A stretch of 64,000 bases of DNA, taken from Pantoea sp. Cy-639. Lineage in GTDB: Bacteria; Pseudomonadota; Gammaproteobacteria; Pseudomonadales; Pseudomonadaceae. The position numbers were made by a program, and so were the translations under genes. The notes under the pieces were generated by a model. That model did no database searches, was not told where the DNA came from, and saw nothing but the letters and a program-made list of their open reading frames with translations. The stretch is from assembly GCF_011752525.1 (NCBI RefSeq), contig NZ_VWXI01000002.1, positions 1 through 64,000 of the forward strand, written 5' to 3'. Each line of letters begins with the position of its first letter. The stretch's first letter is position 1. Positions 17,531-27,783 of the stretch are shown here, in pieces.

Positions 17531-18886
17531 TCAGCCCGCCGGCGGCACGAAAATGGCGCCAAGCTGCTCGCGGCTCTGGGCCATGCCGACGTTCTCGTCC
17601 AGGCCCTGGCGCAGGAAATCCACCAGCTTGGGCTGCAGGGCGATGGCCAGGTCGGTTTCGACATCGCCGCCGGGCACATAGGCACCTACGCTGATGAGGT
17701 CGCGACTCTGCGACAGGCGCGACCACAGTTGCTTGAACTTCTGCGCCTGGCGCAAGTGGTCGGCGTCGACCACCTGGGGCATGACCCGGCTGATCGAAGC
17801 CTCGATGTCGATGGCCGGATAGTGCCCCTCCTCGGCCAGGCGCCGCGACAGCACGAAGTGACCATCGAGCACCCCCCGCGCCGAATCGGCGATCGGGTCC
17901 TGCTGGTCATCACCCTCCGACAGTACGGTATAGAAGGCCGTGATCGAGCCACCACCTGGCTCGCCATTGCCGGCGCGCTCCACCAGCTTGGGCAACTTGG
18001 CGAACACCGACGGCGGATAGCCCCGGGTAGCGGGCGGCTCGCCGATGGCCAGGGCGATTTCACGCTGCGCCTGGGCGAAACGGGTCAGCGAATCCATCAG
18101 CAGCAGGACATTCTTGCCCTTGTCGCGGAAGTACTCGGCAATACGCGTGCAGTACATCGCGGCACGCAGCCGCATCAGCGGCGCATCGTCCGCTGGCGAA
18201 GCCACCACCACCGAACGCTTGAGCCCCTCCTCGCCAAGGATGTGCTCGATGAACTCCTTCACTTCGCGACCCCGCTCGCCGATCAACCCGACCACGATGA
18301 TCTCGGCCTCGGTGAAACGGGTCATCATGCCCAGCAATACCGACTTACCGACGCCGGTACCGGCGAACAAGCCCAGGCGCTGGCCACGGCCGACCGTCAA
18401 CAAGCCGTTGATGCTGCGAATACCGACATCCAGTGGTTGGCTGATCGGGTCTCGATTGAGCGGATTGATGATCGGACCATCCATCGGCACCCAGTCTTCG
18501 GCCTTCATCCCGCCCTTGCCATCCAGCGCACGGCCAGCACCATCGAGCACCCGCCCGAGCATGCTCATGCCCATCGGCAGGCGACCACTGTCATCCAGCG
18601 GCACCACCCGCGCCCCTGGCGCCAGGCCGGCAATACTGCCGACCGGCATGAGAAACACCTTGGCACCCGCGAAGCCCATCACCTCGGCCTCGACTTCCAC
18701 CGGGTGATAACTGTCGTCGTTGATCACCAGGCAGCGACTCCCCACCGCCGCACGCAAGCCTTCGGCCTCGAGGGTCAGGCCGACCATGCGCAACAGGCGC
18801 CCCTCCACCACCGGCTGGTCAGGCAGCCGAATCGCCTCGGCATAGCCTTCGAGGCGCTTGCCGAAGCTGGTGCGATCAAGGCGCAT
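17531..18886 (-). CDS. fliI: Flagellum-specific export ATPase FliI
   Basis: A 451-residue F1-beta-like ATPase driving export. The Walker A motif is [17 protein letters not shown] and the Walker B strand is [40 protein letters not shown], with the family GEPP signature visible. The C-terminal helical domain contains the FliJ-contact region. It overlaps fliH by 11 nt, indicating coupling. Confidence 0.97.
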   Translation of the reverse strand: MRLDRTSFGKRLEGYAEAIRLPDQPVVEGRLLRMVGLTLEAEGLRAAVGSRCLVINDDSYHPVEVEAEVMGFAGAKVFLMPVGSIAGLAPGARVVPLDDSGRLPMGMSMLGRVLDGAGRALDGKGGMKAEDWVPMDGPIINPLNRDPISQPLDVGIRSINGLLTVGRGQRLGLFAGTGVGKSVLLGMMTRFTEAEIIVVGLIGERGREVKEFIEHILGEEGLKRSVVVASPADDAPLMRLRAAMYCTRIAEYFRDKGKNVLLLMDSLTRFAQAQREIALAIGEPPATRGYPPSVFAKLPKLVERAGNGEPGGGSITAFYTVLSEGDDQQDPIADSARGVLDGHFVLSRRLAEEGHYPAIDIEASISRVMPQVVDADHLRQAQKFKQLWSRLSQSRDLISVGAYVPGGDVETDLAIALQPKLVDFLRQGLDENVGMAQSREQLGAIFVPPAG

Positions 18887-19649
18887 CGGTGTCTCCCGAC
18901 TGAGTTTCGAGCTCGACGCGAATATCCGGCGCGGCCGGGTGCAGGGAATGATCGTGGGACTGGTCGAACAGCTGCGCCACAGCCTTCTCTATACGCGTTT
19001 CCATGGTCGCATCGATGTGGCTGTGAGCGGTCTCGATACGGCAACCACCGGGCAGCAGCGCCTCGTCCTCGAGCAGCTTCCAGTTCTCCTCGTGACGTTC
19101 ACGCAACGCCTTGGCCAACTCGAAATCCTGCGGATTGAGGTGAATGCGAATGTTGTTCGCGCCCATCGGCAGCAGCTTCAACGCCTCGCGCAGGACATGG
19201 GTGATCTGGCTGGAGTCGCTGCGCAACTCCCGGCCGATGACCTGGCGGGCCATGTGCGCGACCAGTTGCACCAGGCCCTTTTCGATCTGGGTGTCCTGCT
19301 CGGCAATGGGCTCGAGCAGATGCCCCATCACCTGTTCCAGGCTGGCCAGCTTGGCGGCCAGGGCGACTTCGGCCTCCTGGCGCACCTTGAGCTGGGTACT
19401 GTGGAAGCCTTCGCGCTCACCCGTGGCGAAGCCCTCGTTGTAGGCCTCCTGACGAATGGCTTCGAGCTCCTCGAGGGTCAGTGGCTGGACTTCTTCCAGC
19501 GGCACCTCTTCGACTTCTTCCTCGATGACTTCCGGCTCGGGCTCCGGCTCCGGTTCAGGCGCCGGATCGAAGCTGGGCAACGCCCATACATCCACGCCCT
19601 CGAGGTCGCGGGCACGGATCAGGTCGCTGGGATGTTCGGTGATGGACAT
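18876..19649 (-). CDS. fliH: Flagellar export ATPase regulator FliH
   Basis: A 257-residue peripheral stalk protein that anchors FliI to the C ring. The N-terminus has DVWALPSFD followed by a strongly acidic stretch of PE repeats (about residues 28-60). A helical region ([20 protein letters not shown]) and the C-terminal stalk domain follow. The ATG at 19649 (MSITEHPSD) was chosen; sequence upstream is intergenic and REP-containing. Confidence 0.92.
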   Translation of the reverse strand: MSITEHPSDLIRARDLEGVDVWALPSFDPAPEPEPEPEPEVIEEEVEEVPLEEVQPLTLEELEAIRQEAYNEGFATGEREGFHSTQLKVRQEAEVALAAKLASLEQVMGHLLEPIAEQDTQIEKGLVQLVAHMARQVIGRELRSDSSQITHVLREALKLLPMGANNIRIHLNPQDFELAKALRERHEENWKLLEDEALLPGGCRIETAHSHIDATMETRIEKAVAQLFDQSHDHSLHPAAPDIRVELETQSGDTDAP

Positions 19650-19682
19650 GCTGTGAGCTTCTCGAAAACCTTGAAAGGGCCA

Positions 19683-19768
19683 TGGGAGCGGGCTTGCCCC
19701 GCAATGGGCAGGCGTCGGACCGACAGCACTGCCGGCCCCGGCCACATCGCGGGGCCAGCCCGCTCCCA
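19683..19768. repeat. Inverted REP pair between fliG and fliH
   Basis: TGGGAGCGGGCTTGCCCCGC at 19683-19702 is mirrored by GCGGGGCCAGCCCGCTCCCA at 19749-19768. This is the paired REP arrangement common in P. putida intergenic DNA. It lies inside the fliG-fliH gap, in an otherwise compact operon, and may modulate message decay or act as an attenuator. Confidence 0.88.
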
Positions 19769-19788
19769 CAGTGCCACCTGTCGCTGGC

Positions 19789-20808
19789 TTAAATCATTTC
19801 CTCGGCGCCCTTGCCGCCGAGCACGATCTCGCCGGCCTCGGCCATGCGGCGGGCGATGGTGAGGATTTCCTTCTGCGCGGTTTCCACATCGCTGACCCGC
19901 ACCGGCCCCTTGGCCTCCAGGTCGTCGCGCAGCAGTTCCGAGGCACGCTTGGACATGTTCTTGAAGATCTTGTCCTTGACCCGCTCGTCGGCGCCCTTGA
20001 GCGACACCACCAGCACGTCGGAGGACACTTCCCGCAGCAGCGCCTGGATGCCGCGGTCGTCGACATCGGCGAGGTTGTTGAAGACGAACATCAGGTCTTC
20101 GATCTGCTCCGACAGGTCGCTGTCGATCTCGCGAATCGCGTCCATCAGTGCACCTTCGACCGAGCTGTCGAGGAAGTTCATGATGTCGGCGGCACGCTTG
20201 ATGCCACCCAGGGTGGTGCGCGCGGCGTTGGAGTTTCCGGAGAACTGCTTCTCGAGGATCTGGTTCAGCTCCTTGAGCGCCGCCGGCTGCACGGTATTGA
20301 GCGACGACACGCGCAGAACGATGTCCAGGCGCACCTTGTGGTCGAAGTTGCTCAGTACTTCGCCGGCCTGGTCAGGATCGAGGTAGGCGACCACGATCGC
20401 CTGGATCTGCGGGTGTTCGTAACGGATGACGTCGGCGACGGCACGCGGCTCCATCCACTTGAGGCTGTCCAGGCCGCTGGTGTTGCCACCGAGCAGGATG
20501 CGGTCGATCAGGCCGTTGGCCTTGTCCTCGCCGAGGGCCTGGTTGAGCATCTTGCGGATGTAGCCATCGGAGCCGACGCCCAGGCTGGTCTGGTCGCCGA
20601 CGATCTCGACGAACTCGCTCATCACCTGCTCGACTTGTTCGCGATGCACGTTGCCCATCTGCGCCATGGCCACGCCGACCCGCTGGACCTCCTTGGGCCC
20701 CATGTGACGCAGGACCTGCGCCGCATCGGTCTCGCCGAGCGACAACAGGAGAATCGCCGCCTTGTCGACGCGGCTCAGCTTGGCGGTAATGGCTCGATTG
20801 TCACTCAT
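19789..20808 (-). CDS. fliG: Flagellar motor switch protein FliG
   Basis: A 339-residue rotor protein that couples the MS ring to stator torque. N-terminal AAILLLSLGETDAAQVLRHMGPKEVQ binds FliF. The middle EHPQ motif is present in RYEHPQIQAIVVAYLDPDQAGEVL. The C-terminal torque helix region contains MFVFNNLADVDDRGIQALLREV with charged residues. It overlaps fliF by 8 nt and is followed by the REP-bearing gap before fliH. Confidence 0.97.
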   Translation of the reverse strand: MSDNRAITAKLSRVDKAAILLLSLGETDAAQVLRHMGPKEVQRVGVAMAQMGNVHREQVEQVMSEFVEIVGDQTSLGVGSDGYIRKMLNQALGEDKANGLIDRILLGGNTSGLDSLKWMEPRAVADVIRYEHPQIQAIVVAYLDPDQAGEVLSNFDHKVRLDIVLRVSSLNTVQPAALKELNQILEKQFSGNSNAARTTLGGIKRAADIMNFLDSSVEGALMDAIREIDSDLSEQIEDLMFVFNNLADVDDRGIQALLREVSSDVLVVSLKGADERVKDKIFKNMSKRASELLRDDLEAKGPVRVSDVETAQKEILTIARRMAEAGEIVLGGKGAEEMI

Positions 20809-22579
20809 CGGCGTTGATCCACTCTTTCACGACCTGGGCCACGCGCCCCGGGTCTTCGGCCACCAGGCCCTTGATTGCGTTGAGCTGTGCCTCGTAACCC
20901 TCGCTGGGGCTTGGCAACAGAATGCTTGTCGGGCCACCCAGGCTGACACGGTCGTTGGCCAACTCGCCATCCAGACCGATCATCCCGCCCAGCTCCATGT
21001 CGCCGTCAGTGGCAGCCTGCTTGCCGCCACCGGTGATGTTGTTGAGCACCGGACGCAGCACGCCGAATACCAGCACCAGGATGAACGCCACGCCCAGCAC
21101 CTGCTTGACGATGTCCCAGAACCACGGCTGCGAGTAGAACGGAATATCGGCCAGTTCGTCGCCACGGTCGGCCGCGAACGGCACGTTGATCACGGTGACA
21201 CTGTCGCCACGGCTGGCATCGAAGCCCACCGCGTCCTGCACCAGGCGCGTGAAGCGCGCCAGGTCCTCGGCGCCCCATGGGGTGCGGATGGCTTCGCCGC
21301 TGGCGGCGTCGAGCTTGACCTGGTCGTCGACCACCACCGCCACCGACAGGCGGGTCAGACGCCCCTGCTGTTGGCGGGTGTGGCTGATGGAGCGGTCCAG
21401 CTCGAAGTTCTTGGTGCTCTGCTGGCGCTTGTCGCTCGGGTACGGTGCGAGCATCGGCTGGCCAGTGGCCGGATCCATGATCTGCTGACCATTGGAGTCG
21501 ACCAGCGGCTGGCCCGGCTGGATGGCACCGGCCGGCGTTGCTGCGGTACGGGCATTCTCCGGCGCACTGGCGCCAGATGGCGGTTGGTTGCTCAGCGCGC
21601 CCGGCACGCCTTGCGGGCCCTGGCTGCTGGAGCGCTGCTCGTTGACCGACTGCTCGCTGCGCAGGGCCGGCTGGTCGGGATTGAACTGCTCGGAGGTGGA
21701 CTCGACGGCGCTGAAGTCGACATCGGCCGAGACCTCTGCTTTGTAGCGATCATTACCCAGCACCGGCTGCAGGATGTTGTGCACCCGCTGGGTGAGCATA
21801 CCTTCCATGCGCCGGCTGTAGTCGAACTGCTTGCCAGCCATGGTCAGGGCGGTGTCCTGCAGCTGATCGGAAAGCAGGTTGCCCTTCTGGTCGACCACGG
21901 TCACCTGCGACTTGTCCAGTTCCGGAACGCTGGCAGCCACGAGATTGACAATGGCCATGACCTGGCCGGCCTCCAGAGAGCGACCTGGGTACAGCTCGAC
22001 CAGCACCGAAGCGCTAGGCTTGCGCTCGTCACGGACGAATACCGAGCTCTTCGGGATCGCCAGGTGCACACGCGCCGCCTTGACATTGTTCACGCTGGCG
22101 ACGGTACGCGCCAGCTCGCCCTCGAGGCTGCGCCGATAGCGGGTGGCCTCCATGAACTGGCTGGTGCCCAAGCCCTGCTCCTTGTCGAGCAGTTCGAAAC
22201 CAACGTTGCCATCGCTCGGCGCCACGCCGGCGGCAGCCAGCTTCAGGCGCGCACGGGAGAGGTCGTCGGCCTTGACCAGCAGGGCGCCGGAATTGGGCTC
22301 CACGCGATAGGGAATGTCGGCGGCGGCGAGCGAATCGATCACCTGCTTGGTGTCCATGCCCGCCAGGCTGCCGTACAGCGGGCGGTAGTCCGGCTGCTGC
22401 GACCACAGCACCACGGCGAAACCGATGGCCACGCTGGCAGCCAGGCCGACCAGCAGACCGACCTGACGCAGCATGGGCATCTGCGAGATGTTTTCCAGGA
22501 ACGCCATGCCGAACAGCGGCGGCTTGGCGACTGGTGGGCCACTCTTGGCGGGGGCGTTATCGACGACTGCTTCGGCCAT
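20801..22579 (-). CDS. fliF: Flagellar MS-ring protein FliF
   Basis: A 592-residue protein forming the MS ring. Two transmembrane helices bracket a large periplasmic part: LVGLAASVAIGFAVVLW near residue 50 and IVKQVLGVAFILVLVFGVL near residue 475. The YscJ-like ring-building motifs follow the first helix. The C-terminal tail (QLNAIKGLVAEDPGRVAQVVKEWINADE) binds FliG. It is preceded by fliE (16 nt) and overlaps fliG. Confidence 0.97.
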   Translation of the reverse strand: MAEAVVDNAPAKSGPPVAKPPLFGMAFLENISQMPMLRQVGLLVGLAASVAIGFAVVLWSQQPDYRPLYGSLAGMDTKQVIDSLAAADIPYRVEPNSGALLVKADDLSRARLKLAAAGVAPSDGNVGFELLDKEQGLGTSQFMEATRYRRSLEGELARTVASVNNVKAARVHLAIPKSSVFVRDERKPSASVLVELYPGRSLEAGQVMAIVNLVAASVPELDKSQVTVVDQKGNLLSDQLQDTALTMAGKQFDYSRRMEGMLTQRVHNILQPVLGNDRYKAEVSADVDFSAVESTSEQFNPDQPALRSEQSVNEQRSSSQGPQGVPGALSNQPPSGASAPENARTAATPAGAIQPGQPLVDSNGQQIMDPATGQPMLAPYPSDKRQQSTKNFELDRSISHTRQQQGRLTRLSVAVVVDDQVKLDAASGEAIRTPWGAEDLARFTRLVQDAVGFDASRGDSVTVINVPFAADRGDELADIPFYSQPWFWDIVKQVLGVAFILVLVFGVLRPVLNNITGGGKQAATDGDMELGGMIGLDGELANDRVSLGGPTSILLPSPSEGYEAQLNAIKGLVAEDPGRVAQVVKEWINADE

Positions 22580-22595
22580 GACTCAACTCTCGCCC

Positions 22596-22928
22596 TTATA
22601 CCGGCATCTGCATGATGTCCTGGTACGCCTGTACCAGTTTGTTGCGCACCTGGGTCAGGGCCTGGAACGACACGGAGGCCTTCTGCGAGGCGATCATCAC
22701 GTCGGTCAGGTCGACACCGCTCTTGCCGATCTCGAAGGCATTGGCCAGCTGGGTGGACGCCTGCTGGGTTTCATGCACCTTGCCGATGGCCTGGCCGAGC
22801 ATGTCGGCGAAGCTGCTCTGGCCCGGCGCCAGCTCAGGAGCTGCGCCCACCTTGGGCATGGACATGGCTTCGGCCTGCATGGCACGCATGTCCAACATCA
22901 GACGATTGAATTCAACACCTTGGGTCAT
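22596..22928 (-). CDS. fliE: Flagellar hook-basal body protein FliE
   Basis: A 110-residue rod-base protein linking the MS ring to the rod and the export gate. The C-terminal half is conserved, with [39 protein letters not shown]. The ATG at 22928 (MTQGVEFN) is preceded by GGAGAGAGAAG and by a sigma-54 site; an upstream in-frame extension overlaps the promoter leader and was not used. It opens the fliEFGHIJ transcript. Confidence 0.94.
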   Translation of the reverse strand: MTQGVEFNRLMLDMRAMQAEAMSMPKVGAAPELAPGQSSFADMLGQAIGKVHETQQASTQLANAFEIGKSGVDLTDVMIASQKASVSFQALTQVRNKLVQAYQDIMQMPV

Positions 22929-22989
22929 GGACTTCTCTCTCCGGCAGCCGCATTTTTTTGACACTCATGCAGCGAATAGGCTGGAACTA

Positions 22990-23004
22990 GCAAGAGGAGT
23001 GCCA
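22990..23004 (-). promoter_or_regulatory. Sigma-54 promoter of fliE
   Basis: The minus strand reads TGGCACTCCTCTTGC, essentially consensus. The predicted start near 22978 gives a leader of about 50 nt. It is probably activated by phosphorylated FleR or by FleQ. Confidence 0.85.
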
Positions 23005-23034
23005 GCCCACCCAGAAAACATTCAAAACGGCACT

Positions 23035-24411
23035 TCAGCCGAACAGACTGGCCTCGACATCGAGCCCGGCATCACGCATCTGCGCCAGCTTGTAACGCAG
23101 CGTGCGCGGGCTGATGCCAAGCTTTTCCGCGGCCTCCTTGCGACGCCCACGCTCGGCACGCAGCGTGTCGATGATCATCTGGAATTCATGCCGACGCATG
23201 TCGTCGCCCAACCCCCCCGACTCAGGCACGACATCCCCGGATGATGGCGCAGTAATGGCCATCGCTGGCACCGACAATGGAATGGCACCCGCCAGACAGA
23301 AATCCGCCGCCTCGATCACACCACCCTGCTGCAGGATCAACGCGCGCTGCAAGGCGTTGTCGAGTTCACGCACATTGCCCGGCCAGGCATGCGCCTGCAG
23401 GCAGGCCCGGGCATCGGCGGACAGGCGCACCGGCGCATGCTTCATCTTGCCGACATGCCGCGCCAGCAAGCGCTCGGCCAACGGCAGAATATCGCCAGGA
23501 CGCTCACGCAAGGCCTGCCAGGCCAGCGGGAACACCGACAACCGGTAGTAGAGATCCTCGCGGAAACGCCCCGCCGCCACCTCCCCTGCCAGATCCCGGT
23601 TGGTGGTGGCCAGCACGCGAATATCCAGGCTGATCGGCTTGCGCCCACCCACCCGCTCGACCTCGCGCTCCTGCAACACACGCAGCAGCTTGGCCTGCAG
23701 CGCCAGCGGCATCTCAGAGATCTCGTCGAGCAACAGGGTGCCACCGTCGGCCTGCTCGAACTTGCCGGCCTGGGCAGCAATGGCACCGGTGAAGGAGCCC
23801 TTCTCATGCCCGAACAGCGTGGCCTCGAGCATGTTGTCGGGAATCGCCGCGCAGTTGATCGCTACGAAAGGCGCCTCGGCCCGCGGTGACTGCTGATGGA
23901 TATAGCGCGCCAGAACCTCCTTGCCGGTCCCCGACTCACCCGAGATCAGCACCGTCGAGTCGCTGCGCGCCACCCGCGCCGCCAGCTCGAGCAACTGGCG
24001 ACTGGCCGGTTCGCACGCCACCGGCCCCGCCTCCTCGCCCACCTCAGGGTGACCGACGGCATGGCGCTCCACCAGGCTGATCAGCGCCTTCGGCTCGAAT
24101 GGCTTGACCAGATAGTCCACCGCCCCCTGGCGCATCGCCTCGACCGCGCGCTCAACCGCGGCATGGGCGGTCATCAGCAGCACGGGCAACTGAGGGTGAT
24201 GACGCCCGAGCTGGGCCAGCAACTGGTGCCCATCCATCCCCGGCATATTGACGTCGCTGACCACCAGGCTGAACGACTCCTCGACGACCGCCTGCAAAGC
24301 CTCCTCGCCAGAGCCGACCGCGCGATGACTGAAGCCACCGATCTCCAGGGTATCGGCCAGCGCCTGGCGCAGAGTACGGTCATCCTCGACCAGCAAGACC
24401 TTGATCTGCAT
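23035..24411 (-). CDS. fleR: Sigma-54 response regulator FleR
   Basis: A 458-residue NtrC-type activator. The receiver (VLLVEDDRTLRQAL; acceptor Asp in LVVSDVNMPGMDGHQL) is followed by an AAA+ domain with Walker [18 protein letters not shown], the sigma-54 contact loop as GSFTGA, and Walker B GTLLLDEISEMPL. A Fis-type helix-turn-helix (RRKEAAEKLGISPRTLRYKLAQM) ends it. The ATG at 24411 overlaps the fleS stop as TGATG and has GGAGAGG upstream. It activates mid-class basal body and hook operons such as fliE and flgB. Confidence 0.94.
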   Translation of the reverse strand: MQIKVLLVEDDRTLRQALADTLEIGGFSHRAVGSGEEALQAVVEESFSLVVSDVNMPGMDGHQLLAQLGRHHPQLPVLLMTAHAAVERAVEAMRQGAVDYLVKPFEPKALISLVERHAVGHPEVGEEAGPVACEPASRQLLELAARVARSDSTVLISGESGTGKEVLARYIHQQSPRAEAPFVAINCAAIPDNMLEATLFGHEKGSFTGAIAAQAGKFEQADGGTLLLDEISEMPLALQAKLLRVLQEREVERVGGRKPISLDIRVLATTNRDLAGEVAAGRFREDLYYRLSVFPLAWQALRERPGDILPLAERLLARHVGKMKHAPVRLSADARACLQAHAWPGNVRELDNALQRALILQQGGVIEAADFCLAGAIPLSVPAMAITAPSSGDVVPESGGLGDDMRRHEFQMIIDTLRAERGRRKEAAEKLGISPRTLRYKLAQMRDAGLDVEASLFG

Positions 24412-25625
24412 CACGCCTCTCCATCTGCCGTGCCAATCAACGGCAGGATCACTTGTGCACAAGTGCCCCGCCCCGGCTTCGAGCGCAGGCGCAACACACC
24501 CTGATGCGCACGCGCCACCGCCTGCACCACCGCCAGGCCAAGCCCGGTACCGGTGGCCTTGGTGGTCAGGAAAGGCTCGCCCAGGCGCGCCAGCAGCTCG
24601 GCGTCGATACCGCTACCGGCATCGCTTACGCACAAATGCAGATGCTGCCCGCGACGGAACAGGTGCACCTTCAGGCGCGCCGAACCAGGGCTGGCCTGCA
24701 AGGCATTCTCGATCAGGTTGAGCATGGCACCGACCAGGGTGTCGCGATTGCAGAGCAGCTCCCCCAACTGGGTGTCGCACTGCCAGCGCACTGCCTGGCC
24801 CTGCACATGGACCTGGGCAGCCTGCTGCAAGGCCTGGAACAGCGCCTTGGGCGTCAGCCGGTCACCCAGCGGCAACTCGCCGCGGGCAAACACCAGCATG
24901 TCGCGCACCTGGTGCTCCAATTCGTGCAGGCGCTCCTTGAGGCTGCCGGCGAAACGCTGCCGGGTTTCCGGCGCCAGTGCCTGCCCGGCGTCCGCCAGGT
25001 GCCCCGCATAGAGCATGGCCGCCGACAGGGGCGTGCGGATCTGGTGCGCCAGCGAGGCGACCATGCGCCCCAGGGACGACAGGCGCTCGTGGCGAGCGAG
25101 CTGGTCCTGCAAGCGGCGGGTTTCGGTCAGATCGGTCAGCAGTACCAGCTGCCCAGGCTCGGCATCCAGCGAACGCGTCGCAATGGACAGGCGGCGACCA
25201 TCGCGCAGCGACACCTCATGCCCGTCATCCTTGCGAGGAGCGAAGCTGCGCGCGATCACCTGGCGCCACAGCTGGCCGATCAGCGGCTCGCCAAGCAGGT
25301 CGCAGGCCGCCGGGTTGGCCTCGCACACATACCCCTGGGCATCGATCACGATCACCCCGCCCGGCAGCAGGTCGAGCAGATTCTGCAGGCGATTGGCCAG
25401 GCGCTCCTTCTCGCTCAGCTCCGCCATGCGCTGGGCACTGACCACCGCCAGCTCGCCCTTGAGTTCGCTGACGCGCGCCTCGAGCATGCTGTACGACTCG
25501 GTGAGCTGGGAAGAGACCTGACTGAACAGGGCGAACGCCTGCTCAAGCCCCCGTCGACTCTCCTGCTCGACCGGGGTATCCCCCTGCGGATCGGGGGTTC
25601 TGGACATATGGGCGGCCTGGGGCAT
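24411..25625 (-). CDS. fleS: Sensor histidine kinase FleS
   Basis: A 404-residue cytoplasmic kinase with no transmembrane helix. A coiled N-terminal region is followed by a PAS domain (LLDLLPGGVIVIDAQGYVCEANPAACDLLGEPL). Then comes the HisKA H-box (RMVASLAHQIRTPLSAA) and an HATPase domain with N-box LNLIENALQAS, G1 DAGSGID and G2 KATGTGLGLAVV. The first ATG follows GAGAG. It pairs with fleR, with the stop and start overlapping. Confidence 0.94.
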   Translation of the reverse strand: MPQAAHMSRTPDPQGDTPVEQESRRGLEQAFALFSQVSSQLTESYSMLEARVSELKGELAVVSAQRMAELSEKERLANRLQNLLDLLPGGVIVIDAQGYVCEANPAACDLLGEPLIGQLWRQVIARSFAPRKDDGHEVSLRDGRRLSIATRSLDAEPGQLVLLTDLTETRRLQDQLARHERLSSLGRMVASLAHQIRTPLSAAMLYAGHLADAGQALAPETRQRFAGSLKERLHELEHQVRDMLVFARGELPLGDRLTPKALFQALQQAAQVHVQGQAVRWQCDTQLGELLCNRDTLVGAMLNLIENALQASPGSARLKVHLFRRGQHLHLCVSDAGSGIDAELLARLGEPFLTTKATGTGLGLAVVQAVARAHQGVLRLRSKPGRGTCAQVILPLIGTADGEA

Positions 25626-25677
25626 CGTGCTCTCTCGCGTGGCTGACCGTCAAAAACGGTGTATTGCCAGCGATATA

Positions 25678-25692
25678 GCAATACGCGTGCCG
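25678..25692 (-). promoter_or_regulatory. Sigma-54 promoter of fleSR
   Basis: The minus strand reads CGGCACGCGTATTGC; only the first base differs from the TGGCACG-N4-TTGC consensus. The predicted start near 25666 gives a leader of about 41 nt. FleQ is the expected activator. Confidence 0.78.
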
Positions 25693-25829
25693 GAGATTGC
25701 CGAAAGCCTTGCGGGAGAGTGCTGCAAACTGGCCAGAAAGCCACTGACCACGGGGCTTTGCGCCCCTGTAAAACGTGTGGTTTTTGCATCCCGGGGCCAT
25801 CCATTGCCCCGCTGCGGATGCGTAAGGCG

Positions 25830-27305
25830 TCAATCCTCCGCCTGTTCCTCGCCACCCTGACGGCTCATGCCGTACTTGCGCATCTTTTCCACCAGCGTGG
25901 TGCGACGAATGCGCAAACGCTCGGCGGCGCGGGCGACGATGCCGTTGGCATCGTCCAGCGCCTGCTGGATCAATCCTTGCTCCAGACTGCCCAGGTAGTC
26001 CTTGAGATCAAGGCCTTCCGGCGGCAGCATGGCGTGGCTGGCAAAGTCCGGGGCATGCCCGTTGATCGCCACCCGCTCTTCCAGGTCGCTGCGCAGGCTG
26101 TCCACCAACTGCTCGTCCTCGTCATCGACGTAACGGAACTTCTTCGGCAGCTCGGAGACGCCAATCACACCGTAGGGGTGCATGATCGCCATGCGCTCCA
26201 CCAGATTTGCCAGCTCACGCACGTTACCCGGCCAGCCGTGTCGACATAGCGACATGATCGAGGCAGAGTTGAAGCGGATCGAGCCGCGCTTCTCGTGCTC
26301 CATGCGCGAGATAAGCTCGTTCATCAGCAACGGGATGTCCTCGACGCGCTCGCGCAGCGGGGCCATCTCGATGGGGAATACATTGAGGCGGTAGTAGAGG
26401 TCTTCGCGGAACGTCCCGTCCTCGATCATGGTCTCGAGGTTCTTGTGGGTCGCGGCGATGATACGCACATCGATGCTTTGGGTCTTGTTGCTGCCAACGC
26501 GCTCGAACGTGCGCTCCTGCAGCACCCGCAGCAACTTGACCTGCATCGGCAACGGCATGTCGCCGATCTCGTCAAGGAACAGCGTGCCACCGTTGGCCAG
26601 CTCGAAACGCCCGGCACGACTGGTGATGGCACCGGTGAAGGCCCCCTTCTCGTGGCCGAACAGTTCGCTCTCCAGCAATTCGGCCGGGATCGCCCCGCAG
26701 TTGACCGGCACGAACGGCGCCTCGCGCCGCTTGGAGTGATAGTGCAGGTTGCGCGCGACCACCTCCTTGCCAGTCCCGGACTCGCCGAGGATCAGCACAC
26801 TGGCGTCGGTATCGGCCACTTGCTGCATCATCTGCCGCACATGCTGGATGGCACGGCTGGTGCCTACCAGGCTGCGGAACAGGTTCGGCTCACGCTGACG
26901 ACCGCGCTCGCGGGCCTGGTCGTACATCTCGCGATAGACCTGGGCACGGTGCAACGAGTCGAGCAACTGGCTGTAGCTCGGCGGCATCTCGAGGTTGGAA
27001 AGCACACGACGACGCAGGTCCTCAGGGAACTCTGCAGAAGAAATATCACCCAAAAGCAGTACCGGAAGGAACTCATCCCACCCGGCCACTGTCTTAAGGA
27101 GCCCCAGCACACTGGCCGGAGCATTCACGGTCCCGATCAGTACGCACAGCACTTCACGGCTTGAAGACAACGACTCGACAACCTGCTGCCAGTCTTGACT
27201 GGAACAGGACAGGTTCTCTTCGCCGAGGAAATTCAGGACCACCGCCAGATCGCGGCGGCGTTCGCTGTCGTCATCGATCAGGAGTATCTTGGTTTCACGC
27301 CACAT
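25830..27305 (-). CDS. fleQ: Flagellar master regulator FleQ
   Basis: A 491-residue sigma-54 activator that heads the flagellar cascade and, in pseudomonads, binds c-di-GMP to control exopolysaccharide genes. A divergent N-terminal receiver-like domain ([18 protein letters not shown]) is followed by an AAA+ domain with Walker [19 protein letters not shown], the GAFTGA loop, and Walker [15 protein letters not shown] Fis-type helix-turn-helix ([24 protein letters not shown]) ends it. It stands alone between fleS and the fliT-like gene and has its own sigma-70-like promoter. Confidence 0.96.
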   Translation of the reverse strand: MWRETKILLIDDDSERRRDLAVVLNFLGEENLSCSSQDWQQVVESLSSSREVLCVLIGTVNAPASVLGLLKTVAGWDEFLPVLLLGDISSAEFPEDLRRRVLSNLEMPPSYSQLLDSLHRAQVYREMYDQARERGRQREPNLFRSLVGTSRAIQHVRQMMQQVADTDASVLILGESGTGKEVVARNLHYHSKRREAPFVPVNCGAIPAELLESELFGHEKGAFTGAITSRAGRFELANGGTLFLDEIGDMPLPMQVKLLRVLQERTFERVGSNKTQSIDVRIIAATHKNLETMIEDGTFREDLYYRLNVFPIEMAPLRERVEDIPLLMNELISRMEHEKRGSIRFNSASIMSLCRHGWPGNVRELANLVERMAIMHPYGVIGVSELPKKFRYVDDEDEQLVDSLRSDLEERVAINGHAPDFASHAMLPPEGLDLKDYLGSLEQGLIQQALDDANGIVARAAERLRIRRTTLVEKMRKYGMSRQGGEEQAED

Positions 27306-27409
27306 GCAATAGCAACTTCCCTAGTCATATCGGCGCCCTGGGGGCAAGCTCGACATCATTCCGACTGAATGGTCAGTGTTCGGACGTCTGAAATTCGAAA
27401 ACAGCCACT

Positions 27410-27438
27410 AGTAAAGTCAAAAAACCAGACACAGTCAA
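27410..27438 (-). promoter_or_regulatory. Candidate sigma-70 promoter of fleQ
   Basis: The minus strand has TTGACT, then 17 nt, then TTTACT (5/6 and 4/6 matches). It lies about 105-130 nt upstream of fleQ, in AT-rich DNA. No sigma-54 or sigma-28 element was seen here, as expected for a top-level regulator. Confidence 0.5.
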
Positions 27439-27472
27439 ATTAATGGCGCGCTGAATTTTGTATCATCTGTGG

Positions 27473-27769
27473 TCAAGAAAACAGATGGTATACCTTTGCG
27501 GCGTTTTCCGCCTGACGGATCTGCGTCATTTCATCGACTATTGATTGACGCTCGCCACTTGCAATCTCGATCAGTTGCCGATAAACGCCCAGCAACTCCT
27601 CCAGACTGGCACGTACTTCGTCTTCGTTGGTGAGCGCCTCGGCCAGCACATCATCCACGCACAGACGACACTCCAGGTCGAGCTCCCCCACCGCATCCCA
27701 GTCACGACTGGCCAGGGCGCTGAGCAGCGCTTCACGCGTCTGCTCGATCCGTTCGATTACCTCACTCAT
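27473..27769 (-). CDS. FliT-like flagellar chaperone
   Basis: A 98-residue, all-helical small protein directly downstream of fliS in the transcript (14-nt gap). Composition is acidic, with VIERIEQTREALLSALASRDWDAVGELDLECR at the N-terminus, and no enzyme motif. Position and size match the FliT-type chaperone that follows fliS in Pseudomonas, which may bind the cap protein FliD. Sequence similarity to enteric FliT is weak by eye, so the name is by position and class. Confidence 0.72.
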   Translation of the reverse strand: MSEVIERIEQTREALLSALASRDWDAVGELDLECRLCVDDVLAEALTNEDEVRASLEELLGVYRQLIEIASGERQSIVDEMTQIRQAENAAKVYHLFS

Positions 27770-27783
27770 GACAACCTCCTGGC

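Noticed and set aside
25755..25770. GGGGC-TTTGC-GCCCC hairpin after fleQ as a terminator.
   Set aside because: Stem is only 5 bp and no U-tract follows on the minus strand.
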